A DNA stretch of 64,000 bases from the NCBI GenBank assembly GCA_965214525.1, contig OZ243959.1:1550001-1614000 (forward strand). The letters run 5' to 3'. The DNA comes from Qipengyuania_B sp965214525 (GTDB taxonomy: Bacteria > Pseudomonadota > Alphaproteobacteria > Sphingomonadales > Sphingomonadaceae). Positions 44,573 to 53,073 of the stretch are shown piece by piece. The notes below the pieces were generated by a model. The model had not been told where the DNA came from. It made no database searches and saw nothing but the letters and a program-made list of their open reading frames with translations. Made by a program: the position numbers and the translations under genes. Positions within the stretch are counted from its first letter, which is position 1, and every line of letters begins with the position of its first letter.

Positions 44573-45207
44573 GCGGCAATCCGCGTGAGAGGTTGCGCGC
44601 CACTACGACGCAGTTGCGTTTCCATCCAATCGTACAGTTCCTCGCGCCGGTCGTCATCCTTGCTCCCGCTGCGATCGATCCAATGAGCCAGGGGGACGAG
44701 GATCAGCTGCGACAGCACGATGCCGGCAAGGGTGGTAAAGATTGCAGCGCCTGCCGCAGCCATTGCGCCGGCCTGGCCCCCTTCGAGCGTCGACAATTGG
44801 CCGAGTGACCACAAGGTGCCCGCCAGACCCATGGCCGGAGCCAGTGCCGCCGCCTGGGTGACGATGCGGCTTGCCTTGCGGTGGGCTGCGAGGCGCGTCA
44901 ACCGGGCCTGGCGACGGTAAGCGCCCAAACCCTGCGTGGACCGGGACTGGACCATTCCGGCAAAGGCCTTGTCGAACTCCGCATCGCAGATCGGCACGAC
45001 CTTGGCCGCGTAGAAGCCGTGCCGTTCGACCAGCGCGAGTTGTACTGCGAGGGCGGCCTTGGTTTCGATCGGACGGCAGCGATGCCGGATCATCTGAACG
45101 ACAGCCAGCAAGGATGCGGTACACGCCCGCGGGCCGGCCTGCAGCACGGTGCCGACCAATACGCCGGCGGGGACAAGCGCGACCGTCACATAATCTATCG
45201 GCATCAT
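44569..45207 (-). CDS. MotA/TolQ/ExbB proton-channel family protein
   Basis: A 212 aa membrane protein of the MotA/TolQ/ExbB family. Helices lie at about 6-28, 120-145 and 150-185; AAALAPAMGLAGTLWSLGQLSTLEGGQ is the conserved pore region. It is shorter than the genuine MotA at 53074. The start MMPIDYVTVALVP at 45207 has AGGGAG upstream; longer frames that enter the divergent flgB gene are not credible. Together with the small protein at 44156 it looks like a second stator or proton-channel pair in the flagellar locus. Confidence 0.8.
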   Translation of the reverse strand: MMPIDYVTVALVPAGVLVGTVLQAGPRACTASLLAVVQMIRHRCRPIETKAALAVQLALVERHGFYAAKVVPICDAEFDKAFAGMVQSRSTQGLGAYRRQARLTRLAAHRKASRIVTQAAALAPAMGLAGTLWSLGQLSTLEGGQAGAMAAAGAAIFTTLAGIVLSQLILVPLAHWIDRSGSKDDDRREELYDWMETQLRRSGAQPLTRIAA

Positions 45208-45348
45208 TCTTCGCTCCCTGGTTGCCAGGATGAACGGCCAAAGGACGCTGGAAATTAAGCGGTAAGCGGAAAGAATTGTCCGGCAACCCGGCAAACCCTT
45301 GCCACCGCTACGATCAAGCGCCGGGTGCCTGGAACGCCGCGGAGACTC

Positions 45349-45365
45349 TGGCACGGCCCTTGCTT
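45349..45365 (+). promoter_or_regulatory. Sigma-54 promoter for the flgB operon
   Basis: TGGCACGGCCCTTGCTT matches the RpoN -24/-12 consensus (TGGCAC-N5-TTGC) exactly. It lies about 59 bp before the flgB start codon. One promoter could drive the whole chain flgB to motB, because all these genes overlap or are within a few bases. Confidence 0.85.
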
Positions 45366-45423
45366 GGGGGGTGTGGCAAGCGGTGAAAACCCGTCTTGCC
45401 CCACGCAATAGCAGGAAATGCCC

Positions 45424-45759
45424 ATGACCGACCGCCTCTTTGGAATACACGGCGATGCGTTGCAATTGCGCTCCCGACGCATGGAATTGCTCGCGTCCAA
45501 TATCGCCAATGCCGCAACGCCGGGATACAAGGCTCGTGACCTGGATTTTGCCGGCGCATTGGCGGCAAGCGAAGCTGGCAGGCCTGTGGATGCCGCGATC
45601 CGCTATCGCCAGCCGGTCATGCCCAGCCTTGACGGCAATACCGTCGAAATGGGGGTCGAGCAGACCGCCTTTGCGCAAAATGCGGTTGACTATGCGACAA
45701 GCCTCGAACTCGTCCGGGGCAAGGTCGATACGGTGCGGCGCGCGTTGCGGGGCGAATGA
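45424..45759 (+). CDS. flgB: Flagellar basal-body rod protein FlgB
   Basis: A 111 aa proximal-rod subunit. MELLASNIANAATPGYKARDLDF is the FlgB signature, and the C-terminal helix FAQNAVDYATSLELVRGKVDTVRRALRGE completes the D0 coiled coil. I use ATG at 45424, with AGGA 7 nt upstream; ATG at 45418 sits too close to that site. First gene of the rightward flagellar operon. Confidence 0.93.
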   Translation: MTDRLFGIHGDALQLRSRRMELLASNIANAATPGYKARDLDFAGALAASEAGRPVDAAIRYRQPVMPSLDGNTVEMGVEQTAFAQNAVDYATSLELVRGKVDTVRRALRGE

Positions 45760-46163
45760 TGCCTGGTCCGGCAACGATCTTCGATATCGCCGGGCGGGCC
45801 ATGTCCGCGCAGATGGTGCGCATGAACGCCGCCGCCTCCAACCTTGCCAATGCCGGCAGCGTGGCGGGGAGCGCGGACGAAGCCTATCGCGCGATCCGGC
45901 CCGTTTTCGCGCAGGAACTCGGTCGCTCTGACGCCCTGAGCAGCGTGCGCGTCGCCGCGATCCGGCGCGAGGATGCAGCGCCCGGCATGACGCACGATCC
46001 CGGCCACCCGCTGGCAGACGAAAACGGCAATATCTGGACCGCTGCGGTCGATGAGAATGCCGAGATGGTCGAGATACTGGAGGCCAGCCGCCAGTATCGG
46101 AACATGGTCGAGGCGCTTTCCACCGCCAAGCAATTGATGCTCGAAACGATGAGGATGAAATGA
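45756..46163 (+). CDS. flgC: Flagellar basal-body rod protein FlgC
   Basis: A 135 aa rod subunit. MSAQMVRMNAAASNLANAGSVAGSADEAY is the N-terminal rod motif; HPLADENGNIW and VEILEASRQYRNMVEALSTAKQLM are typical of FlgC. ATGA overlap with flgB and 4-bp overlap with flgD. Confidence 0.94.
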   Translation: MMPGPATIFDIAGRAMSAQMVRMNAAASNLANAGSVAGSADEAYRAIRPVFAQELGRSDALSSVRVAAIRREDAAPGMTHDPGHPLADENGNIWTAAVDENAEMVEILEASRQYRNMVEALSTAKQLMLETMRMK

Positions 46164-46432
46164 TGATAGCCCCGCTTTCCCCAGGTTCGATGACCGCTGC
46201 CCCAACGCAGAAGACCGGTTGGTCTGCCCTGGGCCAGGCCGACTTCATCCGCTTGCTGACCGTGCAGATGCAGCAGCAGGATCCCTTCGATCCGGTCGAT
46301 AACACCCAGATGCTCGCGCAGATGGCTCAGTTCTCGTCGCTGGCAAGTTCCAACGACATCAGCGCGACCCTGCAGCAGATCAGCGCGAAGCTGGACGCCC
46401 TGACCGCCGGTCAATCCACACAGGAGAATTGA
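46160..46432 (+). CDS. flgD: Short FlgD-like hook assembly protein
   Basis: Only 90 aa. ADFIRLLTVQMQQQDPFDPVDNTQMLAQMAQFSSL is the conserved FlgD N-terminal motif that binds the hook tip. The tudor/fibronectin-like cap domains that normally bring FlgD to 200 aa or more are absent. The gene ends cleanly with a stop three bases before flgE, so there is no sign of a frameshifted tail. FlgD may act here with a separate cap partner or in a minimal form. Confidence 0.88.
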   Translation: MMIAPLSPGSMTAAPTQKTGWSALGQADFIRLLTVQMQQQDPFDPVDNTQMLAQMAQFSSLASSNDISATLQQISAKLDALTAGQSTQEN

Positions 46433-46435
46433 ATC

Positions 46436-47248
46436 ATGTCCTTCTACACCTCGCTTACCGGCCTCAAGAACGCGCAGACGAGCCTTGGCGTCATCTCCCA
46501 CAACATCGCCAATGCCGAAACCGGGGGGTTCAAGCGCAGCCGATCGAGTTTCGCCGACATCGTGCCGCTCTCCGCAACGGCCGATCCGACCAAGACGGTG
46601 GGCATCGGTGCGCGCGTCTCGGCGATCCGGCAGGAATTCTCGCTGGGGCCGATCGAGCAGACCGGCTCCGCCCTCGACCTCACCATCAGCGGCGAAGGGT
46701 TCTTCGCCATGCGCTCGCCGATCAGCGGACAGACCACGGTCACCCGTGCAGGCAGCTTCACCATGGATGGCGACGGCTTTCTCCTCAACGCCAACGGCGA
46801 CCGGCTGCAGGTCTTCGCCGTCGATGCGAGCGGCAATGCGGCGGGCGGGACGACCGTTGACGGGCGGGCTGCGGCGAACAATGCCGCCGGGGCGGAGCTC
46901 GCCGGAGTGACGATCGAGAATAACGGCCTTGTCTACGCAGCTTACGACGATGGATCGGCCGAGCCGCTTGGCAAGATCGCGCTCGCCAACTTCACCGCGC
47001 CGCAAGGGCTCAAGCAACTGGGTTCATCCAGCTGGGAGCCGACCGGCATCTCCGGCCCGATGCTGTATGGCGAGCCGGGCGATGGCCGCTATGGCGCGAT
47101 ACTGTCCGGCGCCTTGGAACGCTCCAATGTCGATATCGCCGAAGAGCTGGTCGGGCTCATCACCGCCCAGCGCAATTTCCAGGCCAATGCCAAGGCCATC
47201 GATACCGCGACGCAGATTTCGCAGACCATCATCAATATCCGGAACTGA
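46436..47248 (+). CDS. flgE: Flagellar hook protein FlgE (short)
   Basis: A 270 aa hook subunit. MSFYTSLTGLKNAQTSLGVISHNIANAETGGFKR is the FlgE N-terminus, and AQRNFQANAKAIDTATQISQTIINIRN its D0 C-terminal helix. Most FlgE proteins are 390 aa or more, so the outer D2 part is largely missing here; the size is closer to FlgG, but the operon position and N-terminus point to FlgE. Confidence 0.88.
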   Translation: MSFYTSLTGLKNAQTSLGVISHNIANAETGGFKRSRSSFADIVPLSATADPTKTVGIGARVSAIRQEFSLGPIEQTGSALDLTISGEGFFAMRSPISGQTTVTRAGSFTMDGDGFLLNANGDRLQVFAVDASGNAAGGTTVDGRAAANNAAGAELAGVTIENNGLVYAAYDDGSAEPLGKIALANFTAPQGLKQLGSSSWEPTGISGPMLYGEPGDGRYGAILSGALERSNVDIAEELVGLITAQRNFQANAKAIDTATQISQTIINIRN

Positions 47249-47250
47249 TC

Positions 47251-47988
47251 ATGGACCGGCTTCTTCACACCGCATTGAGCGGGATGCGTGCGTCAATGGA
47301 GCGGCAGCGCGTTACCGCCAGCAACATGGCCAACGCCGATACGATCGGTTTTCGCAAGGAACTGGCCGACCAGCGGCCGGTTACCTTGCGCTCCGACGCT
47401 TTGGAAGCGCGCTCCATGCAGCAGGCGCTGGTGCGCGGTGCGGACATGGCGCCGGGCGACGTCATCGCGACGGGCCGCGCGCTCGACTTGGCGCTGAATG
47501 GTGATGCGCTGCTCGCCGTGCAGGCTGCCAATGGCGAGGAAGCCTATACCCGGCGCGGCGACCTGCAGGTCTCTGCCTCCGGTCTGCTTACGACGGGCGA
47601 AGGCCATCCGGTCTTGAGTGATCGCGGGCCCATCACGGTCCCTCCAGGAGGCGCCTTAACCATAACGCCCGATGGAAATGTCATGCAGGAAGCGGTGGAG
47701 CCGGACGCTCCGCCCCTTGATCTTGGCCGTATCAAGCTCGCCAACGCACAGGGAAGCGATATCGCCAAGGGGCTGGACGGCCTGTTCCGCGTAGCCGGCG
47801 GCGGCGCTTTGCCGGCCGATCTCGAAGCTACGGGGAAACCCGGATATCTCGAGCAATCCAACGTCAAGATGACCGAGATACTGGTCGATATGATGGAACA
47901 GCAAAGGCTTTTCGAGATGCGTGGCAAGGTGGTCACCACCGCGCGCGACATAGACGAGAGCGGCGCCCAATTGATGCGCCTTGCCTGA
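47251..47988 (+). CDS. flgF: Flagellar basal-body rod protein FlgF
   Basis: A 245 aa rod subunit. MDRLLHTALSGMRASMERQRVTASNMANADTIGFRKELADQRPV is the FlgF N-terminus; GYLEQSNVKMTEILVDMMEQQRLFEMRGKVV the C-terminal helix. It follows flgE by 2 bp and precedes flgG by 26 bp. Confidence 0.93.
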   Translation: MDRLLHTALSGMRASMERQRVTASNMANADTIGFRKELADQRPVTLRSDALEARSMQQALVRGADMAPGDVIATGRALDLALNGDALLAVQAANGEEAYTRRGDLQVSASGLLTTGEGHPVLSDRGPITVPPGGALTITPDGNVMQEAVEPDAPPLDLGRIKLANAQGSDIAKGLDGLFRVAGGGALPADLEATGKPGYLEQSNVKMTEILVDMMEQQRLFEMRGKVVTTARDIDESGAQLMRLA

Positions 47989-48014
47989 ACCGGAACACGA
48001 GGAGTACCCGATCA

Positions 48015-48803
48015 ATGCCGACTTCCGCCCTCCACGTCGCCCGCACCGGGCTCGAAGCGCAGGATGCGCGCATGCGCGTCATCGCCAACAACCTTGCCAA
48101 TGTCGGCACTACCGGCTTCAAGCGCGACCGGGCGAATTTCGCCACGCTGGCCTATCAGGACATGCGCGTGGCGGGTCAGCGCTCCAGCGGCGAGACGGCT
48201 TATGCGACCGGATTGAACCTTGGCACCGGCGTCGCGGTCCAGTCCACCAGCCAGATCATGACGCAGGGAGCGCTGAGCACGACCGGCAACGGGTTCGATC
48301 TTGCGCTGGATGGCGAAGGCTATTTTGCCGTCGAATTGCCGGGGGGCCAACCCGGCTACACACGCGCAGGCAATTTCACCGTTTCGGCAGAGGGCGAATT
48401 GGTCACGCAGCAAGGCTATCGCGTGCAGCCCGCCATCGCGATCCCCGAAGACGCAAACGCGATCACCATCGCGCCTGATGGCACCGTTTCCGCCCAATTG
48501 CCCGGTGACGGTGCCCCGGCGGAACTCGGCCAGATACAGGTCGCCAGCTTCATGAACCCGGCTGGCTTGCGCGCCATCGGCGATAATTTCCTGACCGAGA
48601 CCGGCGCAAGCGGGCCGGCACAACTCGGCGGCGGTGGTGAAAACGGCCGCGGCAATATCAGGCAGGGCATGCTGGAAGCGAGCAACGTCAACGTTGTCGA
48701 GGAACTGGTCGACATGATCGAGGCCCAGCGCGCCTACGAAATCAATTCCAAGATGGTCAGCTCCGTCGACGAGATGCTGCGCAACGCGAACCAGACGCTG
48801 TGA
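48015..48803 (+). CDS. flgG: Flagellar basal-body distal rod protein FlgG
   Basis: A 262 aa distal-rod subunit. LHVARTGLEAQDARMRVIANNLANVGTTGFKRDRANF and the C-terminal EASNVNVVEELVDMIEAQRAYEINSKMVSSVDEML are the standard FlgG ends. GGAG precedes the start. Its stop overlaps the upstream GTG of flgH. Confidence 0.96.
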   Translation: MPTSALHVARTGLEAQDARMRVIANNLANVGTTGFKRDRANFATLAYQDMRVAGQRSSGETAYATGLNLGTGVAVQSTSQIMTQGALSTTGNGFDLALDGEGYFAVELPGGQPGYTRAGNFTVSAEGELVTQQGYRVQPAIAIPEDANAITIAPDGTVSAQLPGDGAPAELGQIQVASFMNPAGLRAIGDNFLTETGASGPAQLGGGGENGRGNIRQGMLEASNVNVVEELVDMIEAQRAYEINSKMVSSVDEMLRNANQTL

Positions 48804-48811
48804 GGGGGGCC

Positions 48812-49468
48812 GTGACATTGCGCCGCCTGCTTGCCCTGTTCGCCATCGGCGCGCTCGCCGCATGCGGCGGGCCGGAGCGAGAGGCCGGGTTCCAGGCTGC
48901 CCTCCCCGCGCCGCCAGCGGCGGCTGGCGGCCAAGCGGCGGACGGCGCGATCTTCGGATTGTCATCCTACGCCCCGCTTCATTACGGCGTGCGCGCCAGC
49001 CGGGTGGGCGACCTCATCACGATACGCCTCGTAGAACGCGTGCGAACCCGCAAATCGGCCAGCAGCAGCACCAAGCGTGACGCAGGGTTCGGCCTCACCC
49101 CACCTTCCGTCGGACCGTTCGCCTTCGACCCCGGCATCGCCGGCATGGGCGGTAACGCCGCGTTCAAGGGCGGCGGGGATGCGGCGCAGACCAGTTCGCT
49201 CGATGGCGACATCACGGTATTCGTGACCGAGATCCTGCCCGGCGGGCTGGCACGCATTCGCGGCGAAAAACTGTTGAACCTCAGCCAGGGTGAAGAATGG
49301 ATCCAACTTTCCGGCATCGTCCGCCTGGCCGATATCGATGGCGACAACACCGTCTCCTCGCATCGTATCGCCGATGCCCGGATCGCCTATTCGGGCAAGG
49401 GCGCGGTGCAGCGCTCAAGTCGCCAGGGTTGGCTGGGCCGTTTCTTCGATGCGGTAAGCCCGTTCTGA
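48812..49468 (+). CDS. flgH: Flagellar L-ring protein FlgH
   Basis: Outer-membrane lipoprotein of about 218 aa that forms the L ring. From GTG at 48812 the protein reads MTLRRLLALFAIGALAACGG, a signal with lipobox LAAC. RVGDLITIRLVERVRTRKSASSSTKRDAGF is the conserved FlgH region, followed by NLSQGEEWIQLSGIVRLADIDGDNTV and a GxFxDAVSPF end. GAGGGG lies 5-7 nt upstream of this GTG; GTG at 48800 is also in frame. Confidence 0.93.
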   Translation: MTLRRLLALFAIGALAACGGPEREAGFQAALPAPPAAAGGQAADGAIFGLSSYAPLHYGVRASRVGDLITIRLVERVRTRKSASSSTKRDAGFGLTPPSVGPFAFDPGIAGMGGNAAFKGGGDAAQTSSLDGDITVFVTEILPGGLARIRGEKLLNLSQGEEWIQLSGIVRLADIDGDNTVSSHRIADARIAYSGKGAVQRSSRQGWLGRFFDAVSPF

Positions 49469-50565
49469 TGGCGCGGCTGATCGCTCTCCTGCTGGCTTTG
49501 CTGGCGGCAGCTCTGCCCGCTCCCGCACTCGCGGAGCGTATCCGTGACCTGGGAAGCTTCCAATCGGTGCGTTCCAACCAGCTGACCGGCTACGGCATCG
49601 TCGTCGGGCTGGATGGTACGGGCGATGACAGCCTCGCCTATCTGACACAGGCCATGCGCGGCGCAGCCGGGCGGTTCGGGCTGCAATTACCGCCCGGCGT
49701 CAATCCCGCGCTCAAGAACGCCGCCGCCGTCATGCTGACTGCCGATCTCCCCGCTTTCGCCAAGCCGGGCCAACGGATCGATGTCACGGTATCGACCATC
49801 GGCAAGGCCAAGAGCCTGCGCGGCGGGGCACTGATCCTGACTCCGCTATATGGCGCTGATGGCGAGATCTACGCGATGGCGCAGGGATCGCTCGCGGTCG
49901 GCGGGCTCGGCGTGGAAGGACGCGACGGTTCGAGCCTGACGGTGAACGTGCCGACCGTCGGCCGCATTCCCGATGGTGCCAGCGTTGAGCGCAGCGTGGC
50001 GAGCGGTTTCGCCGATGCGCCCGAATTGCGCTGGAACCTCCACAATGCCGACTTTCTCACCGCCGCTCGCGTACGCGACGCGATCAACGCCCGCTATGCC
50101 GGGATCGCCCGGATCGAGGACGGGGTGACCTTGGCTCTCGCCTTGCCGCTGGGAGCGGACGGCCGGGCCGAAATCATGGCGCACTTGGAGATGATCGAGG
50201 TGGCACCGGCCGAGGCCGCCGCCCGCGTGGTCGTGAACAGCCGCACCGGTACCGTCGTGATCTCCAGCGCCGTGCGTCTCGCGCCTGCCGCCGTGAGCCA
50301 CGGCTCGCTCATGGTAAGCATCGACGAGGCACCGCGCGTGGTCCAGCCGGCCCCGTTGGGCGCTGGACGCACAGCAATGGAGCAGGACAGCGCCATCGGT
50401 GCCTACCAGGATGGTGGGCGGGTCGCGCTGATGGAGCCGGGCGCCTCGCTTGCCGAAGTGGTCGACGCGCTCAATGCCTTGGGCGCGACTCCGGCCGATC
50501 TGGTGGCCATACTCGAGGCATTGAAGCAGGCCGGCTCGCTTAAGGCCGAAATGGTGGTGCTGTGA
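49468..50565 (+). CDS. flgI: Flagellar P-ring protein FlgI
   Basis: A 365 aa periplasmic protein forming the P ring. Signal peptide residues 1-22 ends APALA before ERIRDLGSFQSVRSNQLTGYGIVVGLDGTGDD, the FlgI hallmark. Later LVAILEALKQAGSLKAEMVVL is the conserved end. Its ATG overlaps the flgH stop (TGATG). Confidence 0.96.
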   Translation: MARLIALLLALLAAALPAPALAERIRDLGSFQSVRSNQLTGYGIVVGLDGTGDDSLAYLTQAMRGAAGRFGLQLPPGVNPALKNAAAVMLTADLPAFAKPGQRIDVTVSTIGKAKSLRGGALILTPLYGADGEIYAMAQGSLAVGGLGVEGRDGSSLTVNVPTVGRIPDGASVERSVASGFADAPELRWNLHNADFLTAARVRDAINARYAGIARIEDGVTLALALPLGADGRAEIMAHLEMIEVAPAEAAARVVVNSRTGTVVISSAVRLAPAAVSHGSLMVSIDEAPRVVQPAPLGAGRTAMEQDSAIGAYQDGGRVALMEPGASLAEVVDALNALGATPADLVAILEALKQAGSLKAEMVVL

Positions 50566-50837
50566 TCGCGCCGATCCACGTTGCGCCCAGGCACCGGGAA
50601 GCATCGAACGATGCGCGGCAAGCGGCGCAAGGCTTCGAAGCAATGTTCGTCCGGCAGATGCTGGCGGCCGCCGCAAAGAGCAGTTTTGGAGGAGATGACC
50701 TGTTCGGCTCGGCCGGAGCAGACACGTTTCGCGACATGCGCGATGCTCGCTTTGCCGATCTGGCGGCGGCGCAAGGTTCGCTGGGCATTGCCGCGCTGAT
50801 CGAGGCGCAATTGGCGCGGCGACAGGAGCACGACTGA
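50562..50837 (+). CDS. flgJ: Single-domain rod-binding protein FlgJ
   Basis: A 91 aa protein with only the FlgJ N-terminal rod-scaffold domain: ARQAAQGFEAMFVRQMLAAAAKSSFGGDDLFGSAGADTFRDMRDARFADLAAAQGSLGIA. The muramidase domain of enterobacterial FlgJ is absent, as in many alphaproteobacteria. The lytic transglycosylase at 42021 could supply that function. It starts with GTG overlapping the flgI stop (GTGA). Confidence 0.9.
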   Translation: MIAPIHVAPRHREASNDARQAAQGFEAMFVRQMLAAAAKSSFGGDDLFGSAGADTFRDMRDARFADLAAAQGSLGIAALIEAQLARRQEHD

Positions 50838-52177
50838 TGGCAACCGACCTGCTCACCATCGCCACCAGCGGCACGAAGGCGGCGCGCGCCGCACTCGACA
50901 TCACCGCGCACAACATCGCCAACGCAGCGACCAAGGGCTATGCACGCCGCACGCTCGACACGCGCGAGGTCGCCGCGCCGGGAAGCGCATACCAGCGGCT
51001 GGACTTGTCCCTGGCCGGTGTGCGCGTGGAAGGAGTTGCGCGCGGCGGGGATGCATTTCGCTCTACCGAACTTCGCCGCAGCACCAGCGCCGCCCAAGCG
51101 GCCGGGGCGGAACTGGCCGCATTGTCGGCCATCGAAGATGCGCTGGAGCAGGCCGGACTGTTCGATCACGTCGTGGGCTTCGAAGTGAGCTTGAAGGCGC
51201 TCGAGGGCGATCCGGTCAGCCCGTCGCTGAGGGCGGCGGTGATCGGCGCGGCAGACGTGATGGCCAGCGGGTTCAACGTCGTCGCGCGCGAACTCGACCA
51301 GACAGGCTTGCGCCTGACGGGCGAAGGGGCGGCCATGACAGATGACGTCAACCTGTTCGGTGAAGAGCTTGCCCGCCTGAATGTGCGGCTGATACGCGCG
51401 CCCGATGGGGGCAGCGAACGCGCGAACCTGCTCGACCAGCGCGACCAACTTCTGCTCGAACTGTCCGAGCGCATCGACATCACCGCGACCTTCGGACAGG
51501 GCGGCACCGTTGCGGTGCGGCTGGGCGGAGCAGACGGCCCCGCCTTCGTTAACGGGGCGACTCACTCTTCCTTGACCGCCGCTTTCGCTGCTGACGGATC
51601 GACGACCTTCGCCATCGAAGGAGACGGCTTCACGCCGGCCGGGGGCCGTCTGGCCGGGACGGCGCGCGCTATGGCGATCCTCAGCCAGCAGCGCACCGCG
51701 CTGGACGAGTTGGCGCTGCGTATTGCCGATACCATGTCCGCCGGACAAGCGAACGGGGCAAGGCTGGATGGCGGCACCGGCACACCCCTCTTCACGGCTA
51801 CGCGGGCGGCGGACATCTCCCTTGCCTTTCAGGATGGCTCCCTGCTTGCCACAGCGCCCGCCGGCTCGCCGCCCAAAAGCCGCGACCCGGCCAACCTCGC
51901 CAGCCTGCGGGCGTTGTTCGACGATGCCGGGCATGCCGACGCCGCCAACACCCTGCTGTTTGCCGCATCCTCGCAAGTCGCCTCTCGCCGTATAACGAGC
52001 GAGGCACTGACCGCCATCGCCGATGCTGACCGCGCGGCGCTCGACCGGCAGGAAGGCATCGATCTCGACCGGGAGGCCGCCGATCTCGTGCGTTTCCAGC
52101 AAGCGTTCGAGGCGTCGGGCCGTGCCATGCAGGTCGCGACCGACATCTTCGACACGTTGCTGGGGATCGGTCGATGA
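50837..52177 (+). CDS. flgK: Flagellar hook-associated protein FlgK
   Basis: A 446 aa hook-filament junction protein. LLTIATSGTKAARAALDITAHNIANAATKGYARRT is the FlgK N-terminus; GIDLDREAADLVRFQQAFEASGRAMQVATDIFDTLLGI the D0 C-terminal end. It overlaps flgJ (TGATG) and flgL (ATGA). Confidence 0.93.
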   Translation: MATDLLTIATSGTKAARAALDITAHNIANAATKGYARRTLDTREVAAPGSAYQRLDLSLAGVRVEGVARGGDAFRSTELRRSTSAAQAAGAELAALSAIEDALEQAGLFDHVVGFEVSLKALEGDPVSPSLRAAVIGAADVMASGFNVVARELDQTGLRLTGEGAAMTDDVNLFGEELARLNVRLIRAPDGGSERANLLDQRDQLLLELSERIDITATFGQGGTVAVRLGGADGPAFVNGATHSSLTAAFAADGSTTFAIEGDGFTPAGGRLAGTARAMAILSQQRTALDELALRIADTMSAGQANGARLDGGTGTPLFTATRAADISLAFQDGSLLATAPAGSPPKSRDPANLASLRALFDDAGHADAANTLLFAASSQVASRRITSEALTAIADADRAALDRQEGIDLDREAADLVRFQQAFEASGRAMQVATDIFDTLLGIGR

Positions 52178-53061
52178 TCACCCGCAGCACGGCCGCCTTC
52201 TATGCCAGCGCGCAGCGGCAGATGAACGCACTGCGCCAGCGCGGCGACACCCTGCAACAGCAGGTGGGGAGCGGGAAGCGGCTCACCCGCTCGTCCGACG
52301 ACCCGGTCGCCGCCGCCCGCCTGCGCGAGCTTGCCCGCGCGGAACGATCGAGCGGCGCGGACAAGCGCAACATGCAAATCGCCAGCACCAACCTCGCGCT
52401 TGCAGACAGCGCCCTGTCGCAGATGGCGAATGTCGTCATTCGGGCAAAGGAACTCGCATTGCAGGCGGGCGGGGCCACCCTGTCCCAAGCGGACCGCAAG
52501 GCCATCGGGATCGAGGTGTCGGCGCTGCGCGACAGCCTGTTCGCCCTTGCAAATGCGCGCGATGCGTCTGGCCATGCCCTGTTCGGCGGCACCGTTCCGG
52601 GAACAGCCTTTACGCGCAGCGGCAACGCGATCACCTATGCCGGTAGCCAGCAGCCGCCGGCGCTGGATATTGGCGGGGGACAAAGCGTCCAGCGCGGTTT
52701 TGCCGGGCCCCAAGTGCTCGGCGAGGGTGACGCTGACCTGTTCGCGACCCTGGCGCAACTGGCCAATGGCCTTGCCGCCGGCGCGGCCCCTCCCGCCAGC
52801 ACGCTCGAAGCCCTCGACAGCGGACTGGAACGCATCACGACCGCCCAGACCAACACCGGCACCCGGATCGCCTTCCTCGATATGATCGATGACAGACGCC
52901 TTGTGGCAGGCGAACAACGGGCCCAGGAGCGCGACGCGATCGGGGGCGCCGATCTGGCGCAGACGATCGCCAGCCTGCAGCAGACCATGACCGTGCTCGA
53001 AGTCAGCCAGTCCAGCTTCGTCAAGCTCGCCAGCCTGTCGCTGTTCAAGTTCCTGCGCTGA
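52174..53061 (+). CDS. flgL: Flagellar hook-associated protein FlgL
   Basis: A 295 aa junction protein of the flagellin superfamily. The N-terminal FYASAQRQMNALRQRGDTLQQQVGSGKRLTRSSDDPVAAARLREL is typical of FlgL, and the C-terminal helix DLAQTIASLQQTMTVLEVSQSSFVKLASLSLFKFL of the D0 domain. It precedes motA by 12 bp. Confidence 0.93.
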   Translation: MITRSTAAFYASAQRQMNALRQRGDTLQQQVGSGKRLTRSSDDPVAAARLRELARAERSSGADKRNMQIASTNLALADSALSQMANVVIRAKELALQAGGATLSQADRKAIGIEVSALRDSLFALANARDASGHALFGGTVPGTAFTRSGNAITYAGSQQPPALDIGGGQSVQRGFAGPQVLGEGDADLFATLAQLANGLAAGAAPPASTLEALDSGLERITTAQTNTGTRIAFLDMIDDRRLVAGEQRAQERDAIGGADLAQTIASLQQTMTVLEVSQSSFVKLASLSLFKFLR

Positions 53062-53073
53062 AGGATCAACCCC

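Noticed and set aside
45208..45348. A possible leftward sigma-54 site TGGCAAGGGTTTGC for the MotA-like/flgA unit.
   Set aside because: The GG and GC elements are one base too close and TGGCAC is imperfect; not enough to call a promoter.
44569..46305. An extended version of the MotA/ExbB-like gene starting inside flgC.
   Set aside because: It would read antisense through flgB and flgC; the MMPIDY start with AGGGAG at 45207 is far better.
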